This document shows positions 1 through 5,549 of a stretch of 8,723 nucleotides of DNA, one piece after another. Every line of letters starts with the position of its first letter. Positions within the stretch are counted from its first letter, which is position 1. Origin of the DNA: Nitrospirota bacterium (lineage in GTDB: Bacteria; Nitrospirota; Nitrospiria; Nitrospirales; Nitrospiraceae); the NCBI GenBank assembly GCA_004296865.1, contig SCVQ01000151.1, positions 1 through 8,723 of the forward strand, given 5' to 3'. The notes beneath the pieces were generated by a model. The model saw only the letters and a program-made list of their open reading frames with translations. It did no database searches and was not told the origin of the DNA. A program made the translations under genes and the position numbers.

Positions 1-1002
1 GATCGGGTTCCCGCCGAAGGTGTTGGCATGGGCGCCGGCCTGCCAACTCATCAGCTCGGCGGAGGCCACGGTGGCCCCCATCGGCAGGCCGGACGCAATG
101 CCTTTGCCAATCGCCACGATGTCCGGCTCGACGCCCCAATGTTCGCTGGCGAACATCTTGCCCGTCCGCCCCATCCCCGTTTGCACTTCGTCCACGACAT
201 ACACGATGCCGAACTCACGGGCCAGCGAGACCAGCATCGGGTGAAATTCCGGCGGCGGAACGATGACACCGCCTTCCCCCTGGATCGGCTCGACGATGAT
301 GGCGGCGACATCCTCCGGCGGGAGGATGGTTTTGAAATACACGTCGCGGATGACCGTGACGCAATGCATCCGGCAGGACGGATGGGTCAGCCCATAGGGG
401 CAGCGGTAACAATTGGCGTAGGGCACGTGCGTCACGCCGGGGATGAGCGGCGAGAAATGCCGGCGCTGGACGGCCTTGCTGCCGGTTAAGGAAAGCGCGC
501 CCATCGTCCTTCCATGGAACGCGCCCTGAAATGCAAGCGTGAGCGGCCGGCGGGTCTTGTAGCGCGCCAGCTTGAAGGCCGCTTCGACCGCCTCGGTGCC
601 GGAATTACTGAAGAAGGTCCGTTTGGGGGCCTTGCCCGGCGTGACCCGCTCGATCGCCTCCGCCAGCTTGACCTGAGCCGGGTAATAAAAATCGGTCCCG
701 GACATGTGAATGAAGCGCGACGCCTGCCGGCTGATCGCTTTCACCACCTGGGGATGGGAATGGCCCGTCGCGACCACGGCGATGCCGGCCGTGAAATCCA
801 GGTACCGATTCCCGTCCACATCTTCCACCGTCGCACCCCGCGCCTTCTCGACGACCAGTGGATAGATGCGCGTGGCGGACTGGGAGAGCACCGCCTCGTC
901 GCGGCGGACCCAGGCCCTGGCTTTGGGACCGGGCGGAACCGTTTTGATAAGAGGATGCGACGAGACAGGCGGGCGACCGTGAGCGGCCGATCGTTTGGGC
1001 AC
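1..1002 (-). CDS. Class III PLP-dependent aminotransferase (acetylornithine/GABA aminotransferase family), C-terminus cut by window edge
   Basis: Cytosolic pyridoxal-phosphate enzyme that transfers an amino group between an amino donor and a 2-oxo acid. The first 334 codons are present and the frame is open to base 1; the family is usually 420-450 residues, so about 100 are missing. Visible motifs are FSNSGTEAVEAA (131-142, phosphate/PLP binding), GAFHGRT (160-166), VVDEVQTGMGRTG (269-281, with Asp271 for the pyridine nitrogen) and AIGKGIASGLPMGA (297-310), in which Lys300 should form the Schiff base. An unusual Cys group, NCYRCPYG plus SCRMHC (C198, C201, C210, C214), sits in the middle. The GTG start at 1002 is chosen because GGGAGG lies 6 nt upstream and no better start is seen. 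It is probably the last gene of a bcp-led cluster, 46 nt after the small membrane protein. The substrate cannot be read from the sequence; acetylornithine, GABA, or a broad amino-acid aminotransferase/racemase role are all possible. Confidence 0.93.
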   Translation of the reverse strand, partial: MPKRSAAHGRPPVSSHPLIKTVPPGPKARAWVRRDEAVLSQSATRIYPLVVEKARGATVEDVDGNRYLDFTAGIAVVATGHSHPQVVKAISRQASRFIHMSGTDFYYPAQVKLAEAIERVTPGKAPKRTFFSNSGTEAVEAAFKLARYKTRRPLTLAFQGAFHGRTMGALSLTGSKAVQRRHFSPLIPGVTHVPYANCYRCPYGLTHPSCRMHCVTVIRDVYFKTILPPEDVAAIIVEPIQGEGGVIVPPPEFHPMLVSLAREFGIVYVVDEVQTGMGRTGKMFASEHWGVEPDIVAIGKGIASGLPMGATVASAELMSWQAGAHANTFGGNPI

Positions 1003-1048
1003 CGTGCACCTCCCGGCTAGGACGGACGTCCCCCCGCAGTACGACGCC

Positions 1049-1288
1049 TCACATCAGGCCATGCCCGCGCTTGGCGATCGAATAGGCGTCCACGGCGGAA
1101 AAAATTGCGAGACTGAGATAGAGGAGTTCGGCCGGTCCCCAGACCACTCGCGACACGACCACCAGGGCCAGGCCGAAGACGATGAGGGCATAGCCACGCT
1201 TCTCACCGAGATACAAATGCCCCAATCCGGCGATGATCGACAGGGAGGCCGCGCGCAAGCCGTGCCAAGTTTTTTCGCGATTATCCAT
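1049..1288 (-). CDS. Small integral membrane protein, TM2-domain-like
   Basis: A 79-residue hydrophobic protein, predicted to sit in the inner membrane. The N-terminus (MDNREKTWHG) is short and polar. Hydrophobic segments lie at about 12-27, 32-50 and 53-70, and the tail ends in KRGHGLM. The segment AGLGHLYLGEKRGYALI (20-36) resembles the glycine-rich turn of TM2-type or DUF5683-like small membrane proteins (G-x-G-H-x-Y-L-G followed by a basic residue and G). The Asp in VDAYS near the end of the last helix also fits that pattern. No enzyme motif is visible. The ATG at 1288 is used although the Shine-Dalgarno is poor. It lies 60 nt after bcp and 46 nt before the aminotransferase, so it is probably in the same transcript. 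Its function is unknown. Confidence 0.75.
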   Translation of the reverse strand: MDNREKTWHGLRAASLSIIAGLGHLYLGEKRGYALIVFGLALVVVSRVVWGPAELLYLSLAIFSAVDAYSIAKRGHGLM

Positions 1289-1318
1289 CTTCGTCGTTCG
1301 TCGAGGTGCAGCGTCGCG

Positions 1319-1347
1319 GTCGGCCCTCGCGCACCGAGCGGACCGAC
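1319..1347 (-). other. Intercistronic hairpin directly after bcp
   Basis: In the minus-strand RNA, GUCGGUCC pairs with GGGCCGAC (eight pairs, one of them a G-U wobble) around a 13-nt loop. The structure begins one base after the bcp stop codon. No U-tract follows, so it is not a canonical intrinsic terminator. It could instead stabilise the bcp 3' end or lower expression of the downstream genes. The wobble pairs only in the minus-strand RNA, not in the plus-strand RNA. Confidence 0.4.
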
Positions 1348-1348
1348 T

Positions 1349-1816
1349 TCACGATTTGAGCGCCGCCAGAACCTCTTCCACGTGGCCGTCCACCTTCACC
1401 TTGCGGAACACCGCCTTGAGCACGCCAGCCCCGTCGATCACGAAGGTGCTGCGCTCGATGCCCCAGTACTTCTTCCCGTACATGCTCTTTTCCTTGTAGA
1501 CGCCATGGGCTTTGGACACACGGGCATCCTCGTCGCACAGCAGCGAGAAGGGCAGGTCGAATTTGGCGATGAACTTCCGGTGTGCATCCGGCCCGTCCAG
1601 ACTGACGCCCAAGACCACCGCGCCCGTTTTCCGAATTCGCGCAATCGAGTCGCGAAAGTCGCAGGCTTCCTGCGTGCATCCAGGCGTATTGTCTTTTGGA
1701 TAGAAGTACAGCACCACGGATTTCCCCTTGAAGTCTTTCAAGCGCACCGTCTTCCCCTGCTCATCCGGGAGCGACCAATCGGGTGCCTTATCTCCCTCAG
1801 CCAATTCTGTCGCCAT
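1349..1816 (-). CDS. bcp: Thioredoxin-dependent peroxiredoxin, Bcp/PrxQ type
   Basis: Reduces hydrogen peroxide and organic hydroperoxides in the cytosol and is normally recycled by thioredoxin. The protein has 155 residues, the usual size for Bcp. DNTPGCTQEACDFRD (42-56) carries the peroxidatic Cys47 in the PxxxTPGC context. Cys52 is the resolving Cys, with the CxxxxC spacing of the atypical 2-Cys PrxQ/Bcp class. APDWSLPDEQG (11-21), VVLYFYPKD (34-42), and the ERSTFVID strand near 121-128 are also typical. The frame extends upstream to 1927, but the ATG at 1816 is chosen because GGAGGAGG lies 8 nt upstream and the family homology begins there. It is the first gene of the cluster with the membrane protein and aminotransferase. 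A thioredoxin gene lies about 5.4 kb away in this window, in a different transcription unit. Confidence 0.96.
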   Translation of the reverse strand: MATELAEGDKAPDWSLPDEQGKTVRLKDFKGKSVVLYFYPKDNTPGCTQEACDFRDSIARIRKTGAVVLGVSLDGPDAHRKFIAKFDLPFSLLCDEDARVSKAHGVYKEKSMYGKKYWGIERSTFVIDGAGVLKAVFRKVKVDGHVEEVLAALKS

Positions 1817-1836
1817 CGTGTGCGCCTCCTCCGCGC

Positions 1837-1865
1837 ATAGTACTCGGCTTGCATCGCCTCGGCAA
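1837..1865 (-). promoter_or_regulatory. Possible sigma70-type promoter for bcp
   Basis: On the minus strand, TTGCCG (1865-1860) and TACTAT (1842-1837) are separated by 17 nt. Transcription would start near 1830, giving a very short leader of about 14 nt that keeps only the proximal GGAGG. The fit is reasonable but not strong, and another promoter further upstream is possible. Confidence 0.3.
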
Positions 1866-2091
1866 GCATCCCTCCGCCATGGTCCCGCAACACCCAACGT
1901 GACGAAGCACCGGACGCGCGTGTCCACAGGGGCTCACAGGGAATTGCATGATCGACCACCCTGGTCTACCGGCAAGTCATCTGGCTGGAAAGAGGGACGT
2001 GCGGAAAGGAACACCCGAAAACGTGGGCCCATAGGGCGCGCTGGATTAGAACACGCCGGCCCCCTCCACAGGCATCCGCGGGGCTCGCTCC
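1866..2091. other. Gene-free spacer between the bcp cluster and the TPR/DUF507 operon
   Basis: No supported gene is seen on either strand. The open frames crossing it lack start signals and recognisable domains. The bcp frame stays open back to 1927 but that extension looks non-coding. The only structure is a short hairpin, GCCC-ATA-GGGC (2027-2037), which on the minus strand is followed five bases later by TTTT. It is a weak candidate terminator for the operon ending at 2092. Confidence 0.45.
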
Positions 2092-2538
2092 TTATCGAAC
2101 CCCTCCCATGCCTCCACCCGAGGGCCGTTTGCCCTGATACTCCTTCTGCTTCTTGACGATGTTCGGATCCGGCGCGCCATAGGGACGCAAGGCCGGCGAG
2201 TCCCAGATGTCCTTGTTGCCGGGCTCCAGATTGGCGGCTTCGATAAAATGCTCCCGCGCTTCGTCCGTGTCTCCCAGCGCATAGAGCGCCAGCCCCAGAT
2301 TGTAATGGGCCTGCCCGGACTTCGGCGCGCCGGCCACCGCTTGCTGAAAAGCCGCCTTGGCCTCTTCAAAGCGCCCGTTCTTATACTCACGCGTGCCCTG
2401 CTCCGTCGATTGTGTGACCGGCTTGGGAGAACTCAGCGCAACCGGCAAGGGCATTCTCGGTTTCGGCTTCTCCGGACCGGCGCAAGCGGGGAGCCAGAGC
2501 AGCCAACCGATAACAAGCCACGATGCGATGGATCTCAT
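2092..2538 (-). CDS. TPR-repeat lipoprotein
   Basis: A 148-residue predicted lipoprotein. The N-terminus MRSIASWLVIGWLLWLPACA has a basic residue, a hydrophobic core and the lipobox LPAC, so Cys19 should be lipidated after cleavage by signal peptidase II. A proline-rich linker (21-40) follows. Two TPR units follow: about 45-74 (EYKNGRFEEAKAAFQQAVAGAP) and 75-108 (AHYNLGLALYALGDTDEAREHF). The tail is polar and ends in GGGMGGVR. TPRs bind other proteins, so a periplasmic or outer-membrane scaffold role is inferred. The frame continues upstream to 2637, but the ATG at 2538 is preferred because it makes a perfect lipoprotein signal with AGAGG upstream. It is the last gene of a four-gene minus-strand set, 38 nt after the first DUF507 gene. 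Confidence 0.85.
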   Translation of the reverse strand: MRSIASWLVIGWLLWLPACAGPEKPKPRMPLPVALSSPKPVTQSTEQGTREYKNGRFEEAKAAFQQAVAGAPKSGQAHYNLGLALYALGDTDEAREHFIEAANLEPGNKDIWDSPALRPYGAPDPNIVKKQKEYQGKRPSGGGMGGVR

Positions 2539-2576
2539 AGTCGCCTCTACTCGGAATAGGGGAAAAGCCGTCGTCC

Positions 2577-2855
2577 TCACGGTTTGTTGTGTTTGCGAAG
2601 CTCGTCCTCGAACGCTTTGCGGTATAGGACTTCCCATTCCGAACTCCCCTCGGCGATCGGCCGAGAATAGGAAGCCAATCGGCCCCGTACCACCTGGTCG
2701 ACCTGTTCTTCCTGGCTCACCTCCACGGCAAGCACCCGCTTGATCTCGCGAAGGACCAGCGCTTCATCCCCTATGAGCCGTGCCGTTGGCGCCTTCTTGA
2801 GGCAGGCAAGGATGACGTGCGCAAGATGCATCACCTTGTCGTCGCTGAGCAACAT
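2577..2855 (-). CDS. DUF507 family protein (copy A)
   Basis: A small 92-residue cytosolic protein with no signal or membrane segment. The N-terminal MLLSDDKVMHLAHVIL matches the conserved DUF507 start (LS-x-x-K-(I/V)-x-H-(L/M)-A). The rest is mostly helical and charged, with the family VRG-x-L-x-x-Y core (VVRGRLASY) and an acidic/basic C-terminus ending in RKHNKP. No catalytic motif is evident and the family function is unknown. An upstream in-frame TTG at 2861 would add two residues. The ATG at 2855 is preferred because it lines up exactly with the start of the neighbouring paralogue. The Shine-Dalgarno is weak. It is 93 nt downstream of the second DUF507 gene, with a small repeat-rich hairpin between them. 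Confidence 0.85.
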   Translation of the reverse strand: MLLSDDKVMHLAHVILACLKKAPTARLIGDEALVLREIKRVLAVEVSQEEQVDQVVRGRLASYSRPIAEGSSEWEVLYRKAFEDELRKHNKP

Positions 2856-2866
2856 CTTCAACGAGC

Positions 2867-2887
2867 CATCAGCGATCAGCCGTCAGC
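2867..2887. repeat. Three tandem heptamers (N-R-TCAGC)
   Basis: The plus strand reads CATCAGC-GATCAGC-CGTCAGC: three consecutive 7-base units sharing TCAGC. They lie just upstream of the DUF507 copy A start. The array is short, so it could be slippage debris or a fragment of a dispersed intergenic repeat. Confidence 0.6.
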
Positions 2888-2941
2888 TTCACGCTCTTGG
2901 ATCCGAGATAAGCTGGGAGCCGACGGTTAAGGGCTGACGGC
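2879..2941. repeat. Intergenic inverted repeat between the two DUF507 genes
   Basis: GCCGTCAGC (2879-2887) and GCTGACGGC (2933-2941) are perfect 9-base inverted arms 45 nt apart. An inner pair, CAGCTT (2884-2889) with AAGCTG (2910-2915), offers a competing hairpin whose loop holds CTC-TTGGATCC-GAG. Together they fill nearly the whole 93-nt gap between the DUF507 genes. There is no T-tract. The structure may modulate expression of copy A or be a REP-like element. Confidence 0.5.
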
Positions 2942-2948
2942 CTCCTTC

Positions 2949-3230
2949 TCACAGGATCACCCCCCGCTCCCTGACCAACTTCTGCTTGATCATCACAAAC
3001 ATCTTCTGGTAGTCCACGTGTCCTTTTTCAATCTCCGCCTCGTAGGCTTTCAACAGTCCGCGGACTTCGACATTCAATCGATCTTCGACCATCAACTCAT
3101 CCGTGATGGCATGATTCAGGGCCTCGACGAGGACTTTCTCAGGCCCCTGCACTTCCAGTTGCCCTTCCTTCCGGAGATGAGCGACCAAAGCCCCGGCCAT
3201 ATGGCCGATCCGTTCCTTCGAAAGCTTCAT
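2949..3230 (-). CDS. DUF507 family protein (copy B)
   Basis: A 93-residue soluble protein, a paralogue of the next gene downstream. MKLSKERIGHMAGALVAHL is a textbook DUF507 start. The middle shows EKVLVEALNHAITDEL and a conserved VRGLLKAYEAEIEKG (57-71), followed by a basic helix ending in RERGVIL. The two copies share the LS-xx-(K/R)-(I/V)-x-H-(L/M)-A start, the VRG-x-L core and their overall length, but differ at most other positions, so the duplication is old. No active-site residues can be pointed to and the family function is unknown; a heteromer with copy A is an inference. The ATG at 3230 follows AGGGG with 7 nt spacing. It starts 33 nt after the cyclophilin-like gene, so the two are very likely cotranscribed. 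Confidence 0.88.
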   Translation of the reverse strand: MKLSKERIGHMAGALVAHLRKEGQLEVQGPEKVLVEALNHAITDELMVEDRLNVEVRGLLKAYEAEIEKGHVDYQKMFVMIKQKLVRERGVIL

Positions 3231-3263
3231 CGCACGCCCCTTGCGCCCAGGCCGATTGCGTCC

Positions 3264-3656
3264 TCAGGCCTTGTCGACTCGGATTTCCGTCGCATCCATG
3301 GCCTGTCGTAAGATCGTGGCGTCGCCGACGATGCGCCCCACGACATTCACCCGGTCGGCCGGCACCGGATCCGGCCCCAGACTCATCGGCGTTCTCCCAA
3401 AAAAAATCGCCAGGACTCCTCCGGCTCCCCAGAAAGCCAGGTCCCCCACCTTCACTTGCGTCGTCGCGGTCTCCCGATGGTCCTTCACCCCGGAAATTTT
3501 GAAATAGAATTCCTCTCCCCAGGTATTCAGCGAGGCCTCGACCGGCAAGGCCGCATAAATGGCATCGGCGGTCTTGTTCTTCTTTAACTCCGCGTCAAGC
3601 GTAAGCCCGCCCACAGCGATCGTAATCCGCCTGATCCCATTGTCCATAGTATTCAT
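3264..3656 (-). CDS. Cyclophilin-like fold protein (TM1367-like family)
   Basis: A 130-residue cytosolic protein. The order of motifs fits the cyclophilin-like beta-barrel family: IRRITIAVGGLTLDAEL (8-24), TADAIYAALPVEA (29-41), NTWGEEFYF (44-52), VGDLAFWGAGGVLAIFFGRTP (70-90) and VNVVGRIVGDAT (103-114). Family members resemble cyclophilin in fold, but peptidyl-prolyl isomerase activity is not established, so the biochemical role is open. The frame reaches an ATG at 3812, but that 52-residue extension does not resemble the family, overlaps the divergent gene's start and would run through the predicted promoter. MNTMDNGIRR at 3656 is therefore preferred; the second ATG at 3647 is an alternative. 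No good Shine-Dalgarno is visible, and a perfect 10-bp tandem duplication sits in its place. It is the first gene of the set with both DUF507 genes and the TPR lipoprotein. Confidence 0.8.
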   Translation of the reverse strand: MNTMDNGIRRITIAVGGLTLDAELKKNKTADAIYAALPVEASLNTWGEEFYFKISGVKDHRETATTQVKVGDLAFWGAGGVLAIFFGRTPMSLGPDPVPADRVNVVGRIVGDATILRQAMDATEIRVDKA

Positions 3657-3662
3657 ATCCGA

Positions 3663-3682
3663 CACTGCCGCGCACTGCCGCG
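3663..3682. repeat. Perfect 10-bp tandem duplication upstream of the cyclophilin-like gene
   Basis: CACTGCCGCG occurs twice back to back on the plus strand. On the minus strand it lies 7-26 nt before the ATG, where a ribosome binding site would be expected. It is a likely recent duplication by slippage. It could change the spacing or folding of the leader. Confidence 0.7.
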
Positions 3683-3729
3683 ATGGAAGTCCTGTGAAGA
3701 GGTACGTCTTGCGGGCATCGCACAAGCGG

Positions 3730-3758
3730 AATTTAGCTTGTTTCCTTGCTGAAATCAA
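3730..3758 (-). promoter_or_regulatory. Promoter for the cyclophilin-like/DUF507/TPR operon
   Basis: On the minus strand, TTGATT (3758-3753) and TAAATT (3735-3730) are 17 nt apart. Transcription would begin near 3723, leaving a leader of about 67 nt. It interleaves with the promoter facing the other way, so the two may compete or share a regulator. Confidence 0.45.
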
Positions 3759-3767
3759 GGCTAGAAT
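3738..3767 (+). promoter_or_regulatory. Promoter for the exonuclease/phosphatase pair
   Basis: TTGTTT (3738-3743) and TAGAAT (3762-3767) are 18 nt apart on the plus strand. The -10 matches TATAAT at five of six positions. The expected start of transcription is near 3774, about 37 nt before the ATG at 3811. Confidence 0.5.
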
Positions 3768-3810
3768 CCGGCACAAAATCAGCGTCCATTGCGCCAGCTT
3801 CTGCTCCACC

Positions 3811-4617
3811 ATGATTCAATCCTCATTTGTGTTACTCAAGGGCATCGGCGAGTGCACCGAACGGCGGCTGTGGGAAGACGGTATCGCCGATTGGCGGACA
3901 TTCCTTGCGCGGACGGCACTGCCGGGCATCTCGCCGGGACGGAAGCAGGCCTACGATCTTGACATCGCCACCGCGATGCACCACTTGCAGACGTGGCAGT
4001 CACGCTACTTTTCGCATTGCCTGAAGCCCCGCGACCACTGGCGCCTCTTCGAAGCGTTCAAAGCCGGCGCCGTCTATCTGGACATCGAAACCACCGGCAA
4101 GCCCCCTCTCCACGGCGAGGTGACCGTGGTGGGGCTCTATGCGAACGGACGGATGATCAGCCTGGTGCAGGGCGACTCGCTGTCCGAAGAGCGGCTCAAC
4201 GCCGAGCTCGCGCAACACAGCCTCATCGTCACGTTCTTCGGCAGCATTTTCGATCTTCCCTACCTACGCGCAAAGTTTCCGGGGCTGATTACCGATCTCC
4301 CGCACTTCGACCTCTGCTTCGCGGCCAAGCGTCTGGGGCTCAGCGGAGGACTCAAACGGATCGAGTCGGAAGTCGGCATTCAACGATCAGCCGACCTCCA
4401 GGGGCTGGACGGCTGGGAAGCCGTCAGGTTGTGGAACACCTGGCGTCATCATGGGCAGACAGCCGCGCTCGACCTCTTGCTCCGTTACAACGAGGCCGAT
4501 GTCCGGAACCTGGAGCCCCTCGCAACCCTCATTTACGACCAGTTGCAGACGCGCTACGGTCCGGCGCTTCCGCCACCGGCTGCAGGGAGGCACGATGCGC
4601 ATGGAGCAGCCCTGTAG
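3811..4617 (+). CDS. RNase H-like 3'-5' exonuclease, YprB type (DEDDy)
   Basis: A 268-residue protein predicted to be a metal-dependent 3'-5' exonuclease of the DnaQ-like superfamily. Residues 8-32 (LKGIGECTERRLWEDGIADW then the start of a helix) look like a small helix-hairpin-helix DNA-binding start, as in other YprB proteins. The nuclease core has all expected residues: exo I YLDIETTG (89-96) with D91 and E93, exo II TFFGSIFDLPYL (141-152) with D148, and exo III YNEADVRNL (226-234) with Tyr226 and Asp230, the Y-x3-D form of DEDDy enzymes. D167 in HFDLCF is also conserved. The last 20 residues are low-complexity and overlap the next gene. The frame is open upstream to 3559, but the ATG at 3811 fits the homology and the promoter. 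The Shine-Dalgarno is poor. Its cellular substrate is unknown. Confidence 0.88.
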   Translation: MIQSSFVLLKGIGECTERRLWEDGIADWRTFLARTALPGISPGRKQAYDLDIATAMHHLQTWQSRYFSHCLKPRDHWRLFEAFKAGAVYLDIETTGKPPLHGEVTVVGLYANGRMISLVQGDSLSEERLNAELAQHSLIVTFFGSIFDLPYLRAKFPGLITDLPHFDLCFAAKRLGLSGGLKRIESEVGIQRSADLQGLDGWEAVRLWNTWRHHGQTAALDLLLRYNEADVRNLEPLATLIYDQLQTRYGPALPPPAAGRHDAHGAAL

Positions 4618-5455
4618 CCAAATCTGGAAAAGCGCTGGCCTGACGCACATCGGCCTGGTCCGTCAGTCCAACCAGGACGCCTTCGCCGTTCTGAACGAGT
4701 GCGGCCTCTGGATCGTCGCCGACGGCATGGGGGGCCGTGCCGGAGGAGAGGTGGCCAGCCGCCTGGCGGTCGAGACGATCGCGTCGTCATGCGACTCGCT
4801 TGGGCCGTATCCGCAGCGCCATCACCCGGACCATCCTTCGCAAGAGAACCCCTCCACGGCGCTGCGCGAGGCGATTCGTGTTGCCAACCAAGCGATCCGC
4901 GTGGAAGCGATCGCACAGCCTGTGTTAGCGGGGATGGGAACGACGGTCGTCGTCCTGCACCTTCGCGCCGCCCCTTCTTCCAAGCCAGACTCCGCGCCCC
5001 TCGCGCAAGCCACGCAGGCCACGATAGCCCACCTCGGCGACAGCCGCGCCTACCTCCTTCGAGACCGATCGCTGACCCGCCTCACACGAGACCATTCCTG
5101 GGTGGAGGACCAGATCCGGCAAGGCTTGTTGTCACCGGATGAGGCACTGACTCACCCGCTTCGCCACATGCTGACCAGCGCGCTAGGCACCGAGGCGGCC
5201 GCGACGCCGGTCCTCTCCACGCACCTGCTGCAGCCAGGCGACCGCGTACTGCTCTGCACCGATGGCTTGACCAAGATGCTTGACGACGCCCAGATTTTAG
5301 ACGCGCTCCTGCAGGCCGGCCACGTGCCTCAAACCGCCTGCCAGATACTTGTCGAGAGGGCCAATCAACGAGGCGGGGAAGACAACACCACGGTGGTCGT
5401 CGTCTGCTGTGAAACAGCGCGGGACCAAAAAACCAGAAAGCCGGGACAGCGATAA
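4595..5455 (+). CDS. PP2C-family Ser/Thr protein phosphatase (PrpC/Stp-like)
   Basis: Soluble Mn/Mg-dependent phosphatase that removes phosphate from Ser/Thr residues, usually opposing a Hanks-type kinase. It has 286 residues; bacterial stand-alone PP2Cs are about 240-250. Motifs in order are GLVRQSNQDAF (20-30, D28), VADGMGGRAGGEVAS (41-55, metal ligand D43), GMGTTVVV (113-120), AHLGDSRAYLLRD (145-157), LTRLTRDHSWVEDQ (160-173), LTSALGT (193-199), DRVLLCTDGLTKML (216-229, D223) and GGEDNTTVVVV (260-270, D263). All metal-binding Asp residues are present. Extra length comes from two Pro/Ser/His-rich loops near 70-88 and 124-142. The ATG at 4595 overlaps the exonuclease gene by 23 nt; GGGAGG at 4585-4590 serves it with 4 nt spacing, or a second ATG at 4601 with 10. 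The overlap implies translational coupling. No kinase gene is in the window. Confidence 0.94.
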   Translation: MRMEQPCSQIWKSAGLTHIGLVRQSNQDAFAVLNECGLWIVADGMGGRAGGEVASRLAVETIASSCDSLGPYPQRHHPDHPSQENPSTALREAIRVANQAIRVEAIAQPVLAGMGTTVVVLHLRAAPSSKPDSAPLAQATQATIAHLGDSRAYLLRDRSLTRLTRDHSWVEDQIRQGLLSPDEALTHPLRHMLTSALGTEAAATPVLSTHLLQPGDRVLLCTDGLTKMLDDAQILDALLQAGHVPQTACQILVERANQRGGEDNTTVVVVCCETARDQKTRKPGQR

Positions 5456-5467
5456 CGTGGGGACCGA

Positions 5468-5501
5468 GCCGGCCTAGCCTTGCCTTACGCCCCGGCCTGG
5501 C
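5468..5501. terminator. Weak bidirectional hairpin at the convergent junction
   Basis: GCCGGCC (5468-5474) pairs with GGCCTGGC (5494-5501) with one bulged base and a 19-nt loop. It lies between the ends of the converging phosphatase and recN genes. No T-tract follows on either strand, so it is at best a non-canonical terminator. Confidence 0.25.
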
Positions 5502-5549
5502 TGATCATAGACGGACCGGCATTTCGACGGAAGCGACGGCGACGGCTCA

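Noticed and set aside
995..1840. Open frame of 281 codons on the plus strand opposite bcp and the membrane protein gene
   Set aside because: It mirrors real minus-strand genes in GC-rich DNA, has no recognisable domain or ribosome binding site, and bcp on the other strand is certain.
3559..3810. Upstream extension of the exonuclease frame to 3559
   Set aside because: It would overlap the cyclophilin-like gene and both promoters; YprB homology begins at 3811.
4451..4594. Upstream extension of the phosphatase frame
   Set aside because: It lies in the coding part of the exonuclease gene in another frame and lacks family homology; GGGAGG supports a start at 4595.
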